A stretch of DNA of 64,000 nt from Pseudomonas cichorii (GCF_018343775.1 NZ_CP074349.1:3276001-3340000), one strand, 5' to 3'; shown: positions 26,319 to 35,959, counted from the first letter of the stretch. Translations and numbers: made by a program. The notes: generated by a model not told the origin, from the sequence alone.

Positions 26319-27341
26319 CTACCACCCACTCAAAACAATACGCCCATTGACCTGACGCGACTCCAGCAGCGCATGGGCCTCGCTCACGTGCTGAAACGGC
26401 AACACCCGGTCGATCAAGGGCCGCACCTGTCCGCTATGGATCAGTGCCAGCGCGACCCGCAGTTCCTCCACAGTGGCACTGCCCGATCCCTGAACCTTGA
26501 GCCGCCGACCGATCAACAAGCCCGGCGGGATCGGCACACTCCCCGGCTGGACATTACCGAGCACCACAACGCGCCCACCCAGGGTCATGCTGCGCAAGGT
26601 GTCTTCAAGGGTGTGCCCGAGGTTTTCCATCGCCACATCCACGCCGCGCTTGCCGGTCAGCTTCCAGACTTCGGCACTGTAGCTGCCATCTGAAACCACC
26701 ACTTCATGGGCGCCCAGCTCATGAAGGAAATCGCGCTTCGCGGCGCTGCCGGTCACGGCAATCACTCGCGCGCCCAGCGCCCGGGCCAACTGGATCTGAT
26801 GCGCGCCCAAGCCACCACTGGCGCCGTTGATCAATACGGTTTCACCCGGTTTGAGCGCCGCCTCGCCGTGCAATGCCCGCACGCTGGTGGCAATCGGGCA
26901 GGACGCCAGCGCCGCCAGGGTGTAATCCAGCCCCTCAGGCAATTCGATTGCCGAGATCGCCGGAATACGCAGGTATTGGGCATAGGCACCTTCGGTATCC
27001 ACCGATGGCAGGCCCAGTGCCCGACACAAATCCTGGCGCCCGCGCAGGCAATCTCGGCACTGGCCACAGAAACGTCGCTGATAGACCACAACCCTGGAGC
27101 CGACCACCAGTTGCAAGACGCCCGCGCCGACCTCGACAACCTCGCCGGCCACTTCATGGCCCAGCACCACGCCGGTATGCGCACCGGGAAGATGCCCGGC
27201 ACGGTGCAGCAAATCGTGATGGCAGACGCCTGCAGCGTGAACCTTGACCAGTACTTCACCCGGACCGATCTGTGGCGTAGGCACCTCTTCGACTTGCAGT
27301 TGCTCAGGCCCGCCGAAGGCTTTCAGGACTATCGCTTTCAT
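26319..27341 (-). CDS. Zinc-containing MDR alcohol dehydrogenase/enoyl reductase-like enzyme
   Basis: The 340-residue protein has GVCHHDLLHRAGH, LGHEVAG and the structural-zinc set in CGQCRDCLRGRQDLC, with the nucleotide loop NGASGGLG. It is an NAD(P)-dependent dehydrogenase or reductase, first in a two-gene unit with the acyl-CoA ligase. The start codon has almost no Shine-Dalgarno and lies 33 bases left of the IclR-type operator pair. Confidence 0.88.
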   Translation of the reverse strand: MKAIVLKAFGGPEQLQVEEVPTPQIGPGEVLVKVHAAGVCHHDLLHRAGHLPGAHTGVVLGHEVAGEVVEVGAGVLQLVVGSRVVVYQRRFCGQCRDCLRGRQDLCRALGLPSVDTEGAYAQYLRIPAISAIELPEGLDYTLAALASCPIATSVRALHGEAALKPGETVLINGASGGLGAHQIQLARALGARVIAVTGSAAKRDFLHELGAHEVVVSDGSYSAEVWKLTGKRGVDVAMENLGHTLEDTLRSMTLGGRVVVLGNVQPGSVPIPPGLLIGRRLKVQGSGSATVEELRVALALIHSGQVRPLIDRVLPFQHVSEAHALLESRQVNGRIVLSGW

Positions 27342-27373
27342 TTTTTATAACCATTAGTGACCTATTAAGAATA

Positions 27374-27410
27374 TGTTCATATAACAAACATGTTGTTTGC
27401 ATTATGAACA
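27374..27410. promoter_or_regulatory. Inverted pair of 17-bp sites, consensus TGTTCATANNNCAAACA
   Basis: TGTTCATATAACAAACA (27374-27390) is followed after TGT by TGTTTGCATTATGAACA (27394-27410), whose reverse complement is TGTTCATAATGCAAACA. The halves agree at 14 of 17 bases. The site is centred in the 111-147 base divergent region between the MDR and crotonase genes. The GTTC-A-half-site resembles operators of IclR-family regulators such as PcaR, so the nearby IclR protein is the natural candidate. Confidence 0.55.
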
Positions 27411-27488
27411 TCAATTAAGTTTTCCTCACTTTGACGCGGACCTCAAGAGGCAATGCGTCTTTCTTTCACACTCAGCGAAATCGAAGTC

Positions 27489-28190
27489 ATGACAGTCGAG
27501 TATCAACACCTTGGGGAAGGCGTTCTGCAGGTCACTCTCAACCGCCCCGAGCGTCTGAACGCCCTGGACAGCCAGGCCAAACGCGAACTGGGCGAAATCT
27601 GGCAGCGCGCCGGTGACGATCAGGCCGTACGCGCAATCGTTCTGCGTGGCGCAGGCGAGCGCGCGTTCTGCGCAGGCTCCGACCTCAAGGAAATCGAAGC
27701 CACTGGCGAAGCCGTGAGCAGCGAATTGCTCGCCCGCGCCCTGCCCGGCGTCGGCTTCGACCTGAACAAGCCGGTGATTGCCGCACTGCACGGCCACACC
27801 CTGGGCCTGGGCATCAGCCTGGCGATTCATTGCGACTTTCGCATTGCCCGACATGACACTCGTTTCAGCTTTCCGGAAGTGCAGCACGGCATGTTGTCGG
27901 GGTTCAGCGCCATTACCCTGCCAGGGCTGATCGGCGAAGCCGCGGCGCTGGACATCATGCTCAGTGCTCGCCAGTTCGATGCCTCGCAGGCGCTGGCCAT
28001 GGGGCTGGTCAACCAGCTCGCGGACGACGCCCATGCCAGTGCGCTGGAACGGGCATCACGCCTGGCCGCCCATTCGCCCAAGGCGGTGGAATGGACCAAG
28101 ACCCTGCTGCTGGCCCAGAGAAAAGACCGTCTCAAGCAGTACATGGCCCTGGTCGACCAGGCCCGCCAGGACGTCATGCTCTACCGATAA
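27489..28190 (+). CDS. Enoyl-CoA hydratase/isomerase (crotonase) family protein
   Basis: From the ATG at 27489 (MTVEYQHLGEGVLQVTLNRP) the protein is 233 residues. An in-frame ATG at 27453 preceded closely by AAGAGG would add 12. The oxyanion-hole segments AFCAGSDL (59-66) and GHTLGLGI (102-109) are clear, with Glu130 in FPEVQHG as a likely catalytic acid. It acts on an enoyl-CoA produced after activation by the divergent ligase. It heads a five-gene + strand set with the TonB receptor, MFS carrier, DszC-like enzyme and amidohydrolase. Confidence 0.87.
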   Translation: MTVEYQHLGEGVLQVTLNRPERLNALDSQAKRELGEIWQRAGDDQAVRAIVLRGAGERAFCAGSDLKEIEATGEAVSSELLARALPGVGFDLNKPVIAALHGHTLGLGISLAIHCDFRIARHDTRFSFPEVQHGMLSGFSAITLPGLIGEAAALDIMLSARQFDASQALAMGLVNQLADDAHASALERASRLAAHSPKAVEWTKTLLLAQRKDRLKQYMALVDQARQDVMLYR

Positions 28191-28280
28191 CCACAATAAC
28201 TAACACTTTTCGCCTCGCCAGTACTGTCAGGAACACACACCACCAGGAATGGAAAGCGGCACCAGAATCGGAGCCTCACC

Positions 28281-30794
28281 ATGTCTCGCCCCAACACTTT
28301 CCAGCCCAGGCTCAACCTGCTGACCGCAGCGACCCTCGGCCTTTGCGCCACCCCGTTGGCATTCGCCGCCGAAAGCACAATCGGCAGCACTGATACTGCT
28401 CTGCAGACAGTCGTCGTAACCGGTGCCCGCGATGAGGGCCGCACCGTGGCCAAGAGCCTGGCCCCCATCGACGTGATCAGCGCCGACGACCTGGCCCGCT
28501 CGGGCAAACAGAACCTGCGCGATGCCCTGGCCGCCAGCGTGCCGTCCTACACCAATGCCGCCGGTTTTACCGGCGGCACCGGGCTGTCGGTGAAGTCCGC
28601 GACCCTGCGCGGCCTGGGCGGTAACCACGTGCTGGTGCTGGTCAACGGCAAACGCCGCCACAACACCTCGCTGATCTTCGTGCAGACCGCTGCTACCTCC
28701 AGCGGCCAGTCACCCGCCGACCTGGACCTGATCCCGGTCAGCGCAGTCGACCATATCGAAGTGCTGCGTGACGGTGCCGCTGCGCAATACGGCTCGGACG
28801 CCATCGCCGGGGTGATCAACATCATCCTCAAAACCAACCGTTCCGGCGGCAGCGCCAGCGCGCTGTACGGGCAATACAAGGAAAGGGTCGGCGGCAAGGG
28901 CAACTTCGGCGCTCGAGGCCAAGGCCAGATCAACCAGGGCTTCGAGCTGCCCAATGACGGTTTCTTCAGCCTCAGCGCCGATATCGGCATTCAGGAAAGC
29001 TCCAACGTCGCGGGTGCAGTACCTGACCGCACCCGCATCTATTTCCCGCAGAACGGCAGTGCCGACCCACGGGAAACCAGCGAAAGCCGCTATCGCCAGC
29101 AACTCGGCCAGCCTCGCTCACAAACCTATAACTTCGGCTACAACGCCGAGTTGCCGCTCAACGATGAGGTCAGCCTCTACTCGTTCTCCACCCTCAGCCA
29201 CCGCAACTCCACCAGTTGGGGGACTTACCGTACCGCCAACTCGCCGCAGAACATCGTCTCGGTATACCCGGACGGTTTCTCACCGCGCTTCGTGGTGGAA
29301 GAGGACGACTTCCAGACCGTATTCGGCGCACGCCATGAAAACCTGCTCGGCTGGCGCTGGGACCTGAGCACCAGCTATGGCCGCAACGATGCCAACACCC
29401 GCAACGAACGCTCGCTGAACCCGTCGCTGGGTCCGGACAGCCCCCGCGACATGGATGGCGGCCATCTGATCGCCAGCCAATGGACCAACAACCTCGACCT
29501 GACCCGTGGCTTTGATACAGGGCTGTTCGCCAAGCCGCTGAACGTTTCCACCGGGCTGGAATTCCGCCGCGACGGCTTCGCCATCGAAGCGGGCGAATAC
29601 GCTTCATACGCCGATGGCGGCTACATCTTCCCCGTCGGTCATCCGTTGGCCGGACAACGCCCGAACCCTGGCGCACCGGGGCTGGTCGGTTTCACCCCGC
29701 AAGATGCACACAACTATTCACGCACCAACACCGCTGGCTACATCGACCTCAGCCAAAGCCTGACCGAGCAATGGGATGTCAGCCTGGCCGGACGTTTCGA
29801 GCATTACAGCGACTTTGGCGATACTGGCAGCGGCAAGTTCTCGACGCGCTATGCCTTTACGCCGCAGTTCGCCGTACGCGGCACAATCAGCAACGGTTTC
29901 CGTGCGCCGTCGCTGCAACAACAGTATTACTCCTCGTCGCTCACCGCCTGGCGCACCAGCCCGCTGAACGGCCAACTGGAACAGGCAGTCACTCGCTATG
30001 TGACGGTGGATGATGCTGCCGGTCAGGCACTCGGCGCCAAGGAGCTGAAACCCGAACGTTCGATGAACTACAGCCTGGGCTTTGTCGCCACGCCGACGGA
30101 AAACCTCAATGTGACAGTCGATCTGTATCAGATCGATATCAAGGACCGCATCCTGCAGACCAGCAACCTGCAAGGCACTGCAGTCTCCAACCTGCTGGCG
30201 GCCAATGGCCTGGACCCGAACCAGATCGTGTCCTACTTCGGCAACCTGGCCGACACCCGCACCCGTGGTATCGACCTGGTGGCCGATTACCGCTATGACC
30301 TGGGCCGCTACGGCAAGACCAAATGGACCCTGCTGAGCAACCAGAGCCTGCAAACCATCGAGAAAATCAAGGAGCCAGAATCACTGGCCGGTACCGGCGT
30401 CAGCGCCGTGGGTCGTGATCGTCAGGGCAACCTGACCACGGCTTACCCGAAGAACGTCACGTCCCTGACCGCCGCCTGGCAACTGGACGATTTCGACGTA
30501 ACGCTCAAGGGTACGCGCTACTCGAAAGTCACCGGACGCAATCAGGTTTCCGCCAGCCGCGACGAGGAAATCCGCCCGGCACTCATCACCGACCTGAGCC
30601 TGGGTTACTGGCTGAGCGATGCCATAAAAGTGACCGTCGGCGGCGAGAACATCTTTGATCGCAGGCCACAACAGCTCAACGAAGAGGCCAAGCGTTTCTA
30701 CTTCTTCCCCACTGACAACCCGACCTATAGCTGGTACTCGCCCTACGGACTGGAAGGTGCCTACTACTTCGCCAAACTTGACGTGAGCTGGTAA
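28281..30794 (+). CDS. TonB-dependent outer-membrane receptor
   Basis: The 837-residue protein starts after GGAG with a 7-base spacer. It has a signal peptide ending AFA-AES, a TonB box (LQTVVVTGAR), a plug (LRGLGGNHVLVLVNGKRRH, VLRDGAAAQYGSDAIAGVIN) and a long barrel. The plug is of the type often tied to organic nutrient uptake. Its place inside the crotonase/MFS/amidohydrolase set argues for import of the molecule that this cluster degrades. Confidence 0.92.
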   Translation: MSRPNTFQPRLNLLTAATLGLCATPLAFAAESTIGSTDTALQTVVVTGARDEGRTVAKSLAPIDVISADDLARSGKQNLRDALAASVPSYTNAAGFTGGTGLSVKSATLRGLGGNHVLVLVNGKRRHNTSLIFVQTAATSSGQSPADLDLIPVSAVDHIEVLRDGAAAQYGSDAIAGVINIILKTNRSGGSASALYGQYKERVGGKGNFGARGQGQINQGFELPNDGFFSLSADIGIQESSNVAGAVPDRTRIYFPQNGSADPRETSESRYRQQLGQPRSQTYNFGYNAELPLNDEVSLYSFSTLSHRNSTSWGTYRTANSPQNIVSVYPDGFSPRFVVEEDDFQTVFGARHENLLGWRWDLSTSYGRNDANTRNERSLNPSLGPDSPRDMDGGHLIASQWTNNLDLTRGFDTGLFAKPLNVSTGLEFRRDGFAIEAGEYASYADGGYIFPVGHPLAGQRPNPGAPGLVGFTPQDAHNYSRTNTAGYIDLSQSLTEQWDVSLAGRFEHYSDFGDTGSGKFSTRYAFTPQFAVRGTISNGFRAPSLQQQYYSSSLTAWRTSPLNGQLEQAVTRYVTVDDAAGQALGAKELKPERSMNYSLGFVATPTENLNVTVDLYQIDIKDRILQTSNLQGTAVSNLLAANGLDPNQIVSYFGNLADTRTRGIDLVADYRYDLGRYGKTKWTLLSNQSLQTIEKIKEPESLAGTGVSAVGRDRQGNLTTAYPKNVTSLTAAWQLDDFDVTLKGTRYSKVTGRNQVSASRDEEIRPALITDLSLGYWLSDAIKVTVGGENIFDRRPQQLNEEAKRFYFFPTDNPTYSWYSPYGLEGAYYFAKLDVSW

Positions 30795-30799
30795 CCCCC

Positions 30800-32146
30800 A
30801 TGAGCACTCCCGGCGCTTTACCCGCTAGCACGCAACCTGCCACAGAAGACACTGAGGTGGTTTTCGACCAACGCCTGTACCGCAAGCTGGCGTGGCGAAT
30901 CATGCCGTTCCTGTTTCTGTGTTTTGTCCTGAACTGGCTGGACCGGGTCAACATCAGTTTTGCCCACCTGCAATTCAAGACCGACCTGAACATCAGCGAC
31001 GCCACCTTCGGCATCATCGTCGGGGTGTTCTCCATCGGTTATCTGCTGTTCGAGATCCCCAGCAACCTGTTGCTGGAGAGGTTCGGCGCGAAGAAAACCA
31101 TGACCCGGATCATGATCCTCTGGGGCCTGGTGACCATCGCCACCGCCTTCGCCCAGACGCCCGCGCAATTCTATGTGCTGCGGATACTGCTGGGCGCGGC
31201 CGAGGCCGGGTTCTTCCCGGGCGTGATCCTGTACCTGACCTACTGGTTTCCGGCCAGCCATCGGGCGCGGATCACCTCGCGCTTCATCATGGCGATTGCC
31301 GTTTGCGGAATTATCGGCGGCCCGTTGTCGACCTGGATCATGAGCCACTTCGGCGGCCTTGGCGGCTTTACCGGCTGGCAATGGCTGTTTGTCGTCACCG
31401 GTATTCCACCGGTGCTGGCCGGGCTGTTCGCCTGGTACTGGCTGGACGATAAACCGGCCAATGCAAAATGGTTGAGCAGCACCGAAAAGCAGGCCATCGC
31501 CAACGCCCTTGCCCATGAACGCAAGCAACGTCAGCCAAGCGGCCATCAGCGCTTCGTCGAGGCACTGAAAGACCGCAAGGTCTGGTTCATCACCCTGGCC
31601 TACTGCCTGACCATCATGTGCACCGGCAACGTCACCAATATCTGGGCGCCGTCGATCATCCGCGATTCGGGGGTCAGCAACCTCGGGCATCTGGGACTGC
31701 TCTCGGCACTGCCCTATGTCGTCGGTGTGTGCATGATGCTCTGGGCCTGCCGCCATTCGGACCTGCATCAGGAACGTCGCTGGCACTTCGCACTGGGCGG
31801 GCTGACCGCCGCACTGGCGATGGCGATCCTGCCGCAAATGCTGTTCAGCCCATGGTCGGCGATTGCAGTACTGACCGTGATGACCAGCGGCTATCTGGTA
31901 GCCACGTCGATTTTCTGGACCATCCCCACCTATTACCTGTCGGACGGTGCCAAGGCAGCGGGCCTGGCGCTGGTCAACTGCTGCGGACAAGTCAGCAGCC
32001 TGCTGACGCCAATCATGATCGGCTCGATCAAGACCAACACAGGCAGTATCAGCCTGGCGCTCTACATAGTCGCAGCCCTGGTGGCCTGCGGCACCCTGAT
32101 CCTTTTGCTCGGCGTTTCACGCCAGGCCTTGCGCGATGCACCCTGA
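30800..32146 (+). CDS. MFS transporter, anion:cation symporter (phthalate/glucarate-type) family
   Basis: The 448-residue protein has 12 hydrophobic segments, NWLDRVNISFAH in the first loop and GAAEAGFFPGVILYLTYWFP, the hallmark of the ACS family, which imports organic anions with protons. It begins 5 bases after the receptor stop without a ribosome site of its own, so coupling is likely. It probably carries the acid released in the periplasm across the inner membrane. Confidence 0.9.
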   Translation: MSTPGALPASTQPATEDTEVVFDQRLYRKLAWRIMPFLFLCFVLNWLDRVNISFAHLQFKTDLNISDATFGIIVGVFSIGYLLFEIPSNLLLERFGAKKTMTRIMILWGLVTIATAFAQTPAQFYVLRILLGAAEAGFFPGVILYLTYWFPASHRARITSRFIMAIAVCGIIGGPLSTWIMSHFGGLGGFTGWQWLFVVTGIPPVLAGLFAWYWLDDKPANAKWLSSTEKQAIANALAHERKQRQPSGHQRFVEALKDRKVWFITLAYCLTIMCTGNVTNIWAPSIIRDSGVSNLGHLGLLSALPYVVGVCMMLWACRHSDLHQERRWHFALGGLTAALAMAILPQMLFSPWSAIAVLTVMTSGYLVATSIFWTIPTYYLSDGAKAAGLALVNCCGQVSSLLTPIMIGSIKTNTGSISLALYIVAALVACGTLILLLGVSRQALRDAP

Positions 32147-32166
32147 ACCCTTTTCGAGAGTTGCAC

Positions 32167-33351
32167 ATGACTGATTACCTGGCACTGGCCCATGAACTGG
32201 CCACCCACATTCAACCCGGCGCAGCGGAACGCGATGCCAACCGCACCCTGCCCTACGCTCAGCTCGACCTGATCCGCGAGTCGGGGCTGGGGGCCGCTCG
32301 CGTGCCGACCGAACTGGGCGGCGGCGATATCAGCCAGTTACAGGTGGCGCAGATATTCATCGCCCTGGGCAAGGCCGACCCGTGCGTGGCCCAGGCGCTG
32401 TTTCCGCATTTCGCCACCGTCGAACACCTGCGCCTGATCGCCAACCCGGAACAACAGCGCCGCTACCTCAGCGCCTTTGCCGACCGGCAATTATCCTCTG
32501 GCGCAGTCGCCGAGCGCAGCGGCACCTTTCGCGGTGAAATCCATACCCGCCTTGAGCGCCGTGGCGAACAGCTGATTCTCAATGGCAGCAAGTTCTACAG
32601 CACCGGCTGCCTGTTCGCCGACCTGCTGAAGATCCAGGCGGTGGACGAAGAAGGCAACGCGCTTTACGTGATCCTGCCCGCCAACACGCCTGGCATCACC
32701 CTGCTCGATGACTGGGACGGCATGGGCCAGCGCAGCACCGCCAGCGGCAGCACCTTGCTGGAAAATGTCATCGTGCAACCGGAGCAGGTGATTCCTCTGG
32801 CCCAGTGGTATCAGCGGCGCAACTACGTCGGGGCCAGCGCGCAACTCATCCACTGCTCCATCGATATCGGCATTGGTCTGGCGGCGCTGGACGACGCCGT
32901 ACACTGGGCACGCAACGGCTCGCGCCCGGTTCGCGAAAGCGGTGTCGACAAGGCCCGTAACGATCCTTACATCTTGCACACCATCGGCGACCTTTCGGCG
33001 GCGATTCATGGTGCTGAAGCGCTGGTTGAAAAGGCTGCGCTGAGTGTCGATCTCGCGGCCCGCGCTCAATTGCAGGGCCTGCTGGCCGGCGAAGAACTGG
33101 ACGCTCTGCTGGCGCGCTCTTCGATTGCCGTGGCCGAGGCGAAGATCGCCTCCACCCGCGCCTCGCTGCATGTCTGCGAGCGGCTGTACGAAGTGGGCGG
33201 TGCTGCCACCACGCAATCGAGGTACAACTTCGACCGCCACTGGCGCAATGCCCGGACCCACACCACCCACGATGCCGTGGCCTACAAGTACAAGGCCATC
33301 GGTGACTACCTGCTCAACGGTAACTACCCGCCGATTGCCTTCACCTACTGA
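32167..33351 (+). CDS. DszC/SfnB-like flavin-dependent monooxygenase of acyl-CoA dehydrogenase fold
   Basis: The ATG at 32167 is preceded by GAGAG; 394 residues. The acyl-CoA dehydrogenase fold is evident, but the C-terminal signature RNARTHTTHDAVAYKYKAIG is that of the DszC/SfnB/IacA group of FMN-dependent N-, C- or S-monooxygenases rather than true dehydrogenases. These need a separate flavin reductase, and none is encoded in the cluster. In sulfur scavenging SfnB-like enzymes act on dimethylsulfone-type compounds. Within a ligase/crotonase cluster a carbon-oxygenation role is equally possible. Confidence 0.78.
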   Translation: MTDYLALAHELATHIQPGAAERDANRTLPYAQLDLIRESGLGAARVPTELGGGDISQLQVAQIFIALGKADPCVAQALFPHFATVEHLRLIANPEQQRRYLSAFADRQLSSGAVAERSGTFRGEIHTRLERRGEQLILNGSKFYSTGCLFADLLKIQAVDEEGNALYVILPANTPGITLLDDWDGMGQRSTASGSTLLENVIVQPEQVIPLAQWYQRRNYVGASAQLIHCSIDIGIGLAALDDAVHWARNGSRPVRESGVDKARNDPYILHTIGDLSAAIHGAEALVEKAALSVDLAARAQLQGLLAGEELDALLARSSIAVAEAKIASTRASLHVCERLYEVGGAATTQSRYNFDRHWRNARTHTTHDAVAYKYKAIGDYLLNGNYPPIAFTY

Positions 33352-33366
33352 CAGAGCAGGTTTCCC

Positions 33367-34713
33367 ATGCAGCCGAATCGCAAGCCCTGTGCGCCCCTGA
33401 TAGCAGGCGCCTCATTGTTGTTGACCTTGCTGTCGAGCCAGGTCCGGGCCGCTGAACCGGCTGCCTGGGCTGATCTGGATGCACAGATCGCCCGCGTCCT
33501 GCCCGGCGTGATCGAACTTCGCCATGACATTCACCAACACCCGGAACTGGGCAATCGCGAATTCAACACCAGCAAACGCATCGCCGAACGGCTGCGTGAG
33601 CTGGGCCTTGAGGTGCAGACCGGCATCGCCCATACCGGCGTGGTCGGCGTACTGCGTGGCGGCAAGCCGGGACCGGTGGTGGCAATCCGGGCCGAAATGG
33701 ATGCCCTGCCGCTGATCGAGCAGACCGGCCTGCCGTATGCCTCGACCGTGCGCGTTCAGGACCAAAGCGGTGACTTTCGCACCCGTGGCAAGGAAGTCGG
33801 CGTGATGCATGCCTGCGGCCATGACGCGCACATGGCCATGGCTCTCGGCGTGGCCGAAGTACTTGCGGCCCATCGCAGTGAACTGCCAGGCACCCTCAAA
33901 CTGATATTCCAGCCCGCTGAAGAAGGTCCGCCGCTGGGCGAAAAAGGCGGTGCGCAATTGATGATCGAACAAGGTGTCCTGACCCATCCAGCACCCGCTG
34001 TGATCTTCGGCCTGCATGTCACTGCCGGCACTGCTGGCACCTTCACCTTGAGCCGCAACCGCACCACGGCGGCAGCCGATACCTTCGTCGCCCGTATCAA
34101 GGGTCGCCAGACCCACGCCGCATTCCCCTGGACCGGCATTGATCCGGTCCCCGTCGCGGCCCAGACCATCCTCGCCTGGCAGACCATTCCCAGCCGCCAG
34201 TCGAACCTGAGCCTGCTGCCTGCTCCGGTGATTTCGGTAGGCCGGATCGAAGCCGGCGACCGCCACAACATCATCCCTGCCGAAGTGCGCCTGGAAGGCT
34301 CGATCCGCACCGTCAGCGATGAACAGCGAGAAGACGTGCTGATGCGCATGCGCCGCACGGCAGAAAAAATCGCCGAAGCCTCCGGCGCCACGGCAGAGAT
34401 CGACTACCTGCCAGGCAACTACCGCGCAGGCCACAACGACACCGCACTGGTCGACCGATTGCTGCCGGTGCTGCAAGAAGTCTCCACCACACCCGTAAAA
34501 ATCGACAACGGCACCTACGGCGCCGACGATTTCGCCGAGTATGCACGGCAGATTCCGGGGATCTTCATGCGCATGGGCGTTACACCCCCTGCGCTGGAAG
34601 GCAAGGCCGTCTGGCCGACCCATTCACCGGGGTTTACCGTGGATGATCCAAGCCTTGCCGTGGGGATTCGGGCGCTGAGCCGGATGACGTTGAGGTATAT
34701 GGCTGGCGGATAG
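33367..34713 (+). CDS. Exported M20-family amidohydrolase (ILR1/HipO-like)
   Basis: The 448-residue protein has a signal peptide (residues 1-28, RA-AEP). M20D metal-binding residues are His148, Cys150 and His152 in MHACGHDAH, and Glu185-Glu186 in FQPAEEG, with RHDIHQHPE near 52-60. Relatives hydrolyse N-acyl amino acids, hippurate or auxin-amino acid conjugates. A periplasmic location is less common and suggests it splits an amide imported by the receptor, with the MFS protein taking up the free acid. Its 3' end overlaps the convergent MFS gene by 80 bases. Confidence 0.87.
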   Translation: MQPNRKPCAPLIAGASLLLTLLSSQVRAAEPAAWADLDAQIARVLPGVIELRHDIHQHPELGNREFNTSKRIAERLRELGLEVQTGIAHTGVVGVLRGGKPGPVVAIRAEMDALPLIEQTGLPYASTVRVQDQSGDFRTRGKEVGVMHACGHDAHMAMALGVAEVLAAHRSELPGTLKLIFQPAEEGPPLGEKGGAQLMIEQGVLTHPAPAVIFGLHVTAGTAGTFTLSRNRTTAAADTFVARIKGRQTHAAFPWTGIDPVPVAAQTILAWQTIPSRQSNLSLLPAPVISVGRIEAGDRHNIIPAEVRLEGSIRTVSDEQREDVLMRMRRTAEKIAEASGATAEIDYLPGNYRAGHNDTALVDRLLPVLQEVSTTPVKIDNGTYGADDFAEYARQIPGIFMRMGVTPPALEGKAVWPTHSPGFTVDDPSLAVGIRALSRMTLRYMAGG

Positions 34714-35959
34714 TGCCCGGCAGCTCTTGTGAAAGCTGCTGGCTAGCGTTGAGGGTCTCAGGCACCGCCACCCACAGCAGGATCAGAGCAACCGCCGCCA
34801 CAGCCGCAAGGGTCAGAAACGCAGCGCTGTAACCAGCCTCCTGAACCACAAAGCCCGCCAGGCTGTTACTCAATGCCGCGCCAAGGCCAAAGACCGTCGA
34901 GAGCGCGCCAAGGCTGATATTGAAGTGCCCGGTGCCATACGTGAGGTCTTTGACGATCACCGGAAACAGGGCACCGAAAATGCCCGCACCGATACCGTCC
35001 AGCAATTGAACGGCGACCAGCCAGTAAGGGTCGTCGGACAGGGTATAAAGCGCGCCGCGCAACGGCAGGATCAGGAAACCGATCAACAGCAACGGTTTAC
35101 GCCCCCACAAATCGGCTTTGGCGCCCACCAGTAACGCGGCAGGTACCATGACCAGTTGCGCTGCAACGATGCAGGCTGACGTCAATGGCGTTGCCATCTG
35201 CAGATTGACCTGCGCCAGTTTCTGGCTCACCAGCGGCAGCATCGCGGCATTCGCCAGATGGAACAGCGCGCAGCAAATGCCGAACAGCAGCAGTGGCCTG
35301 TTGGTGAGCAGCACGGAAAATCCCGAAGGCGGCTCAACATGCCGCGCATCGCTTGTATCCAGGCCTCGGGCAAGGTCATGATCAATGGCATCCGCCGAAA
35401 CGAAGCTGACCGCAATCACACTGCCCAGCGCCATGACGGCCATCAGATAGAAGACTGCAACAGGCCCGAACAGGTAGGCGAAACCGCCAGCCAACAAGGC
35501 CGCGCAGGCATTACCCGCATGGTTGAAGGTTTCGTTGCGCCCGGTACGGCGGGTGAAAGCACGAGGCCCGGTGATGCCCAGAGTAATCGCGGCAATGGCC
35601 GGGGCAAAAACCGATGCAGCCACGGCACTCATGGCCTGGGTCAGGGCGACCAGCGTGAATGAAGTCACGAAAGGCAGCATCAGGCAACTGCCGGTCACCA
35701 GCAATGCCGCAACCGCAATGATCGTCCGCTTGCCACGAGCACTATCGACCAGTGCTCCAGCAGGAGTCTGCGTGATAAGCCCGGCTATCCCGGCAATCGT
35801 CATCACCACACCAATGCTGGCGGGCTCCCAATGATGAACAGCCAACAGGTAAATCGCCAGGTAAGGCCCAAGCCCGTCGCGTACGTCCGCGAGGAAAAAA
35901 TTGAGGCTATCGAGGGAGAAATTGTTGCGGCGATCCGAGTGACTGGCCAAGGCGGACAT
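34634..35959 (-). CDS. MFS transporter, drug/efflux-like
   Basis: From the ATG at 35959, 441 residues with 12 hydrophobic segments. The first loop has SLNFFLADVRDGLGPYLAIY and TPAGALVDSARGKR. This subgroup is annotated as general MFS transporter; the direction of transport is unknown. It is convergent with the amidohydrolase gene, with an 80-base overlap of the coding 3' ends, which is unusually long. No clear ribosome site. Confidence 0.85.
   Translation of the reverse strand: MSALASHSDRRNNFSLDSLNFFLADVRDGLGPYLAIYLLAVHHWEPASIGVVMTIAGIAGLITQTPAGALVDSARGKRTIIAVAALLVTGSCLMLPFVTSFTLVALTQAMSAVAASVFAPAIAAITLGITGPRAFTRRTGRNETFNHAGNACAALLAGGFAYLFGPVAVFYLMAVMALGSVIAVSFVSADAIDHDLARGLDTSDARHVEPPSGFSVLLTNRPLLLFGICCALFHLANAAMLPLVSQKLAQVNLQMATPLTSACIVAAQLVMVPAALLVGAKADLWGRKPLLLIGFLILPLRGALYTLSDDPYWLVAVQLLDGIGAGIFGALFPVIVKDLTYGTGHFNISLGALSTVFGLGAALSNSLAGFVVQEAGYSAAFLTLAAVAAVALILLWVAVPETLNASQQLSQELPGTIRQPYTSTSSGSAPESPRQGLDHPR

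Noticed and set aside
31618..32166. In-frame N-terminal extension of the DszC-like gene through the MFS gene
   Set aside because: It would overlap the MFS coding region in another frame; the ATG at 32167 with its own ribosome site matches the family start.
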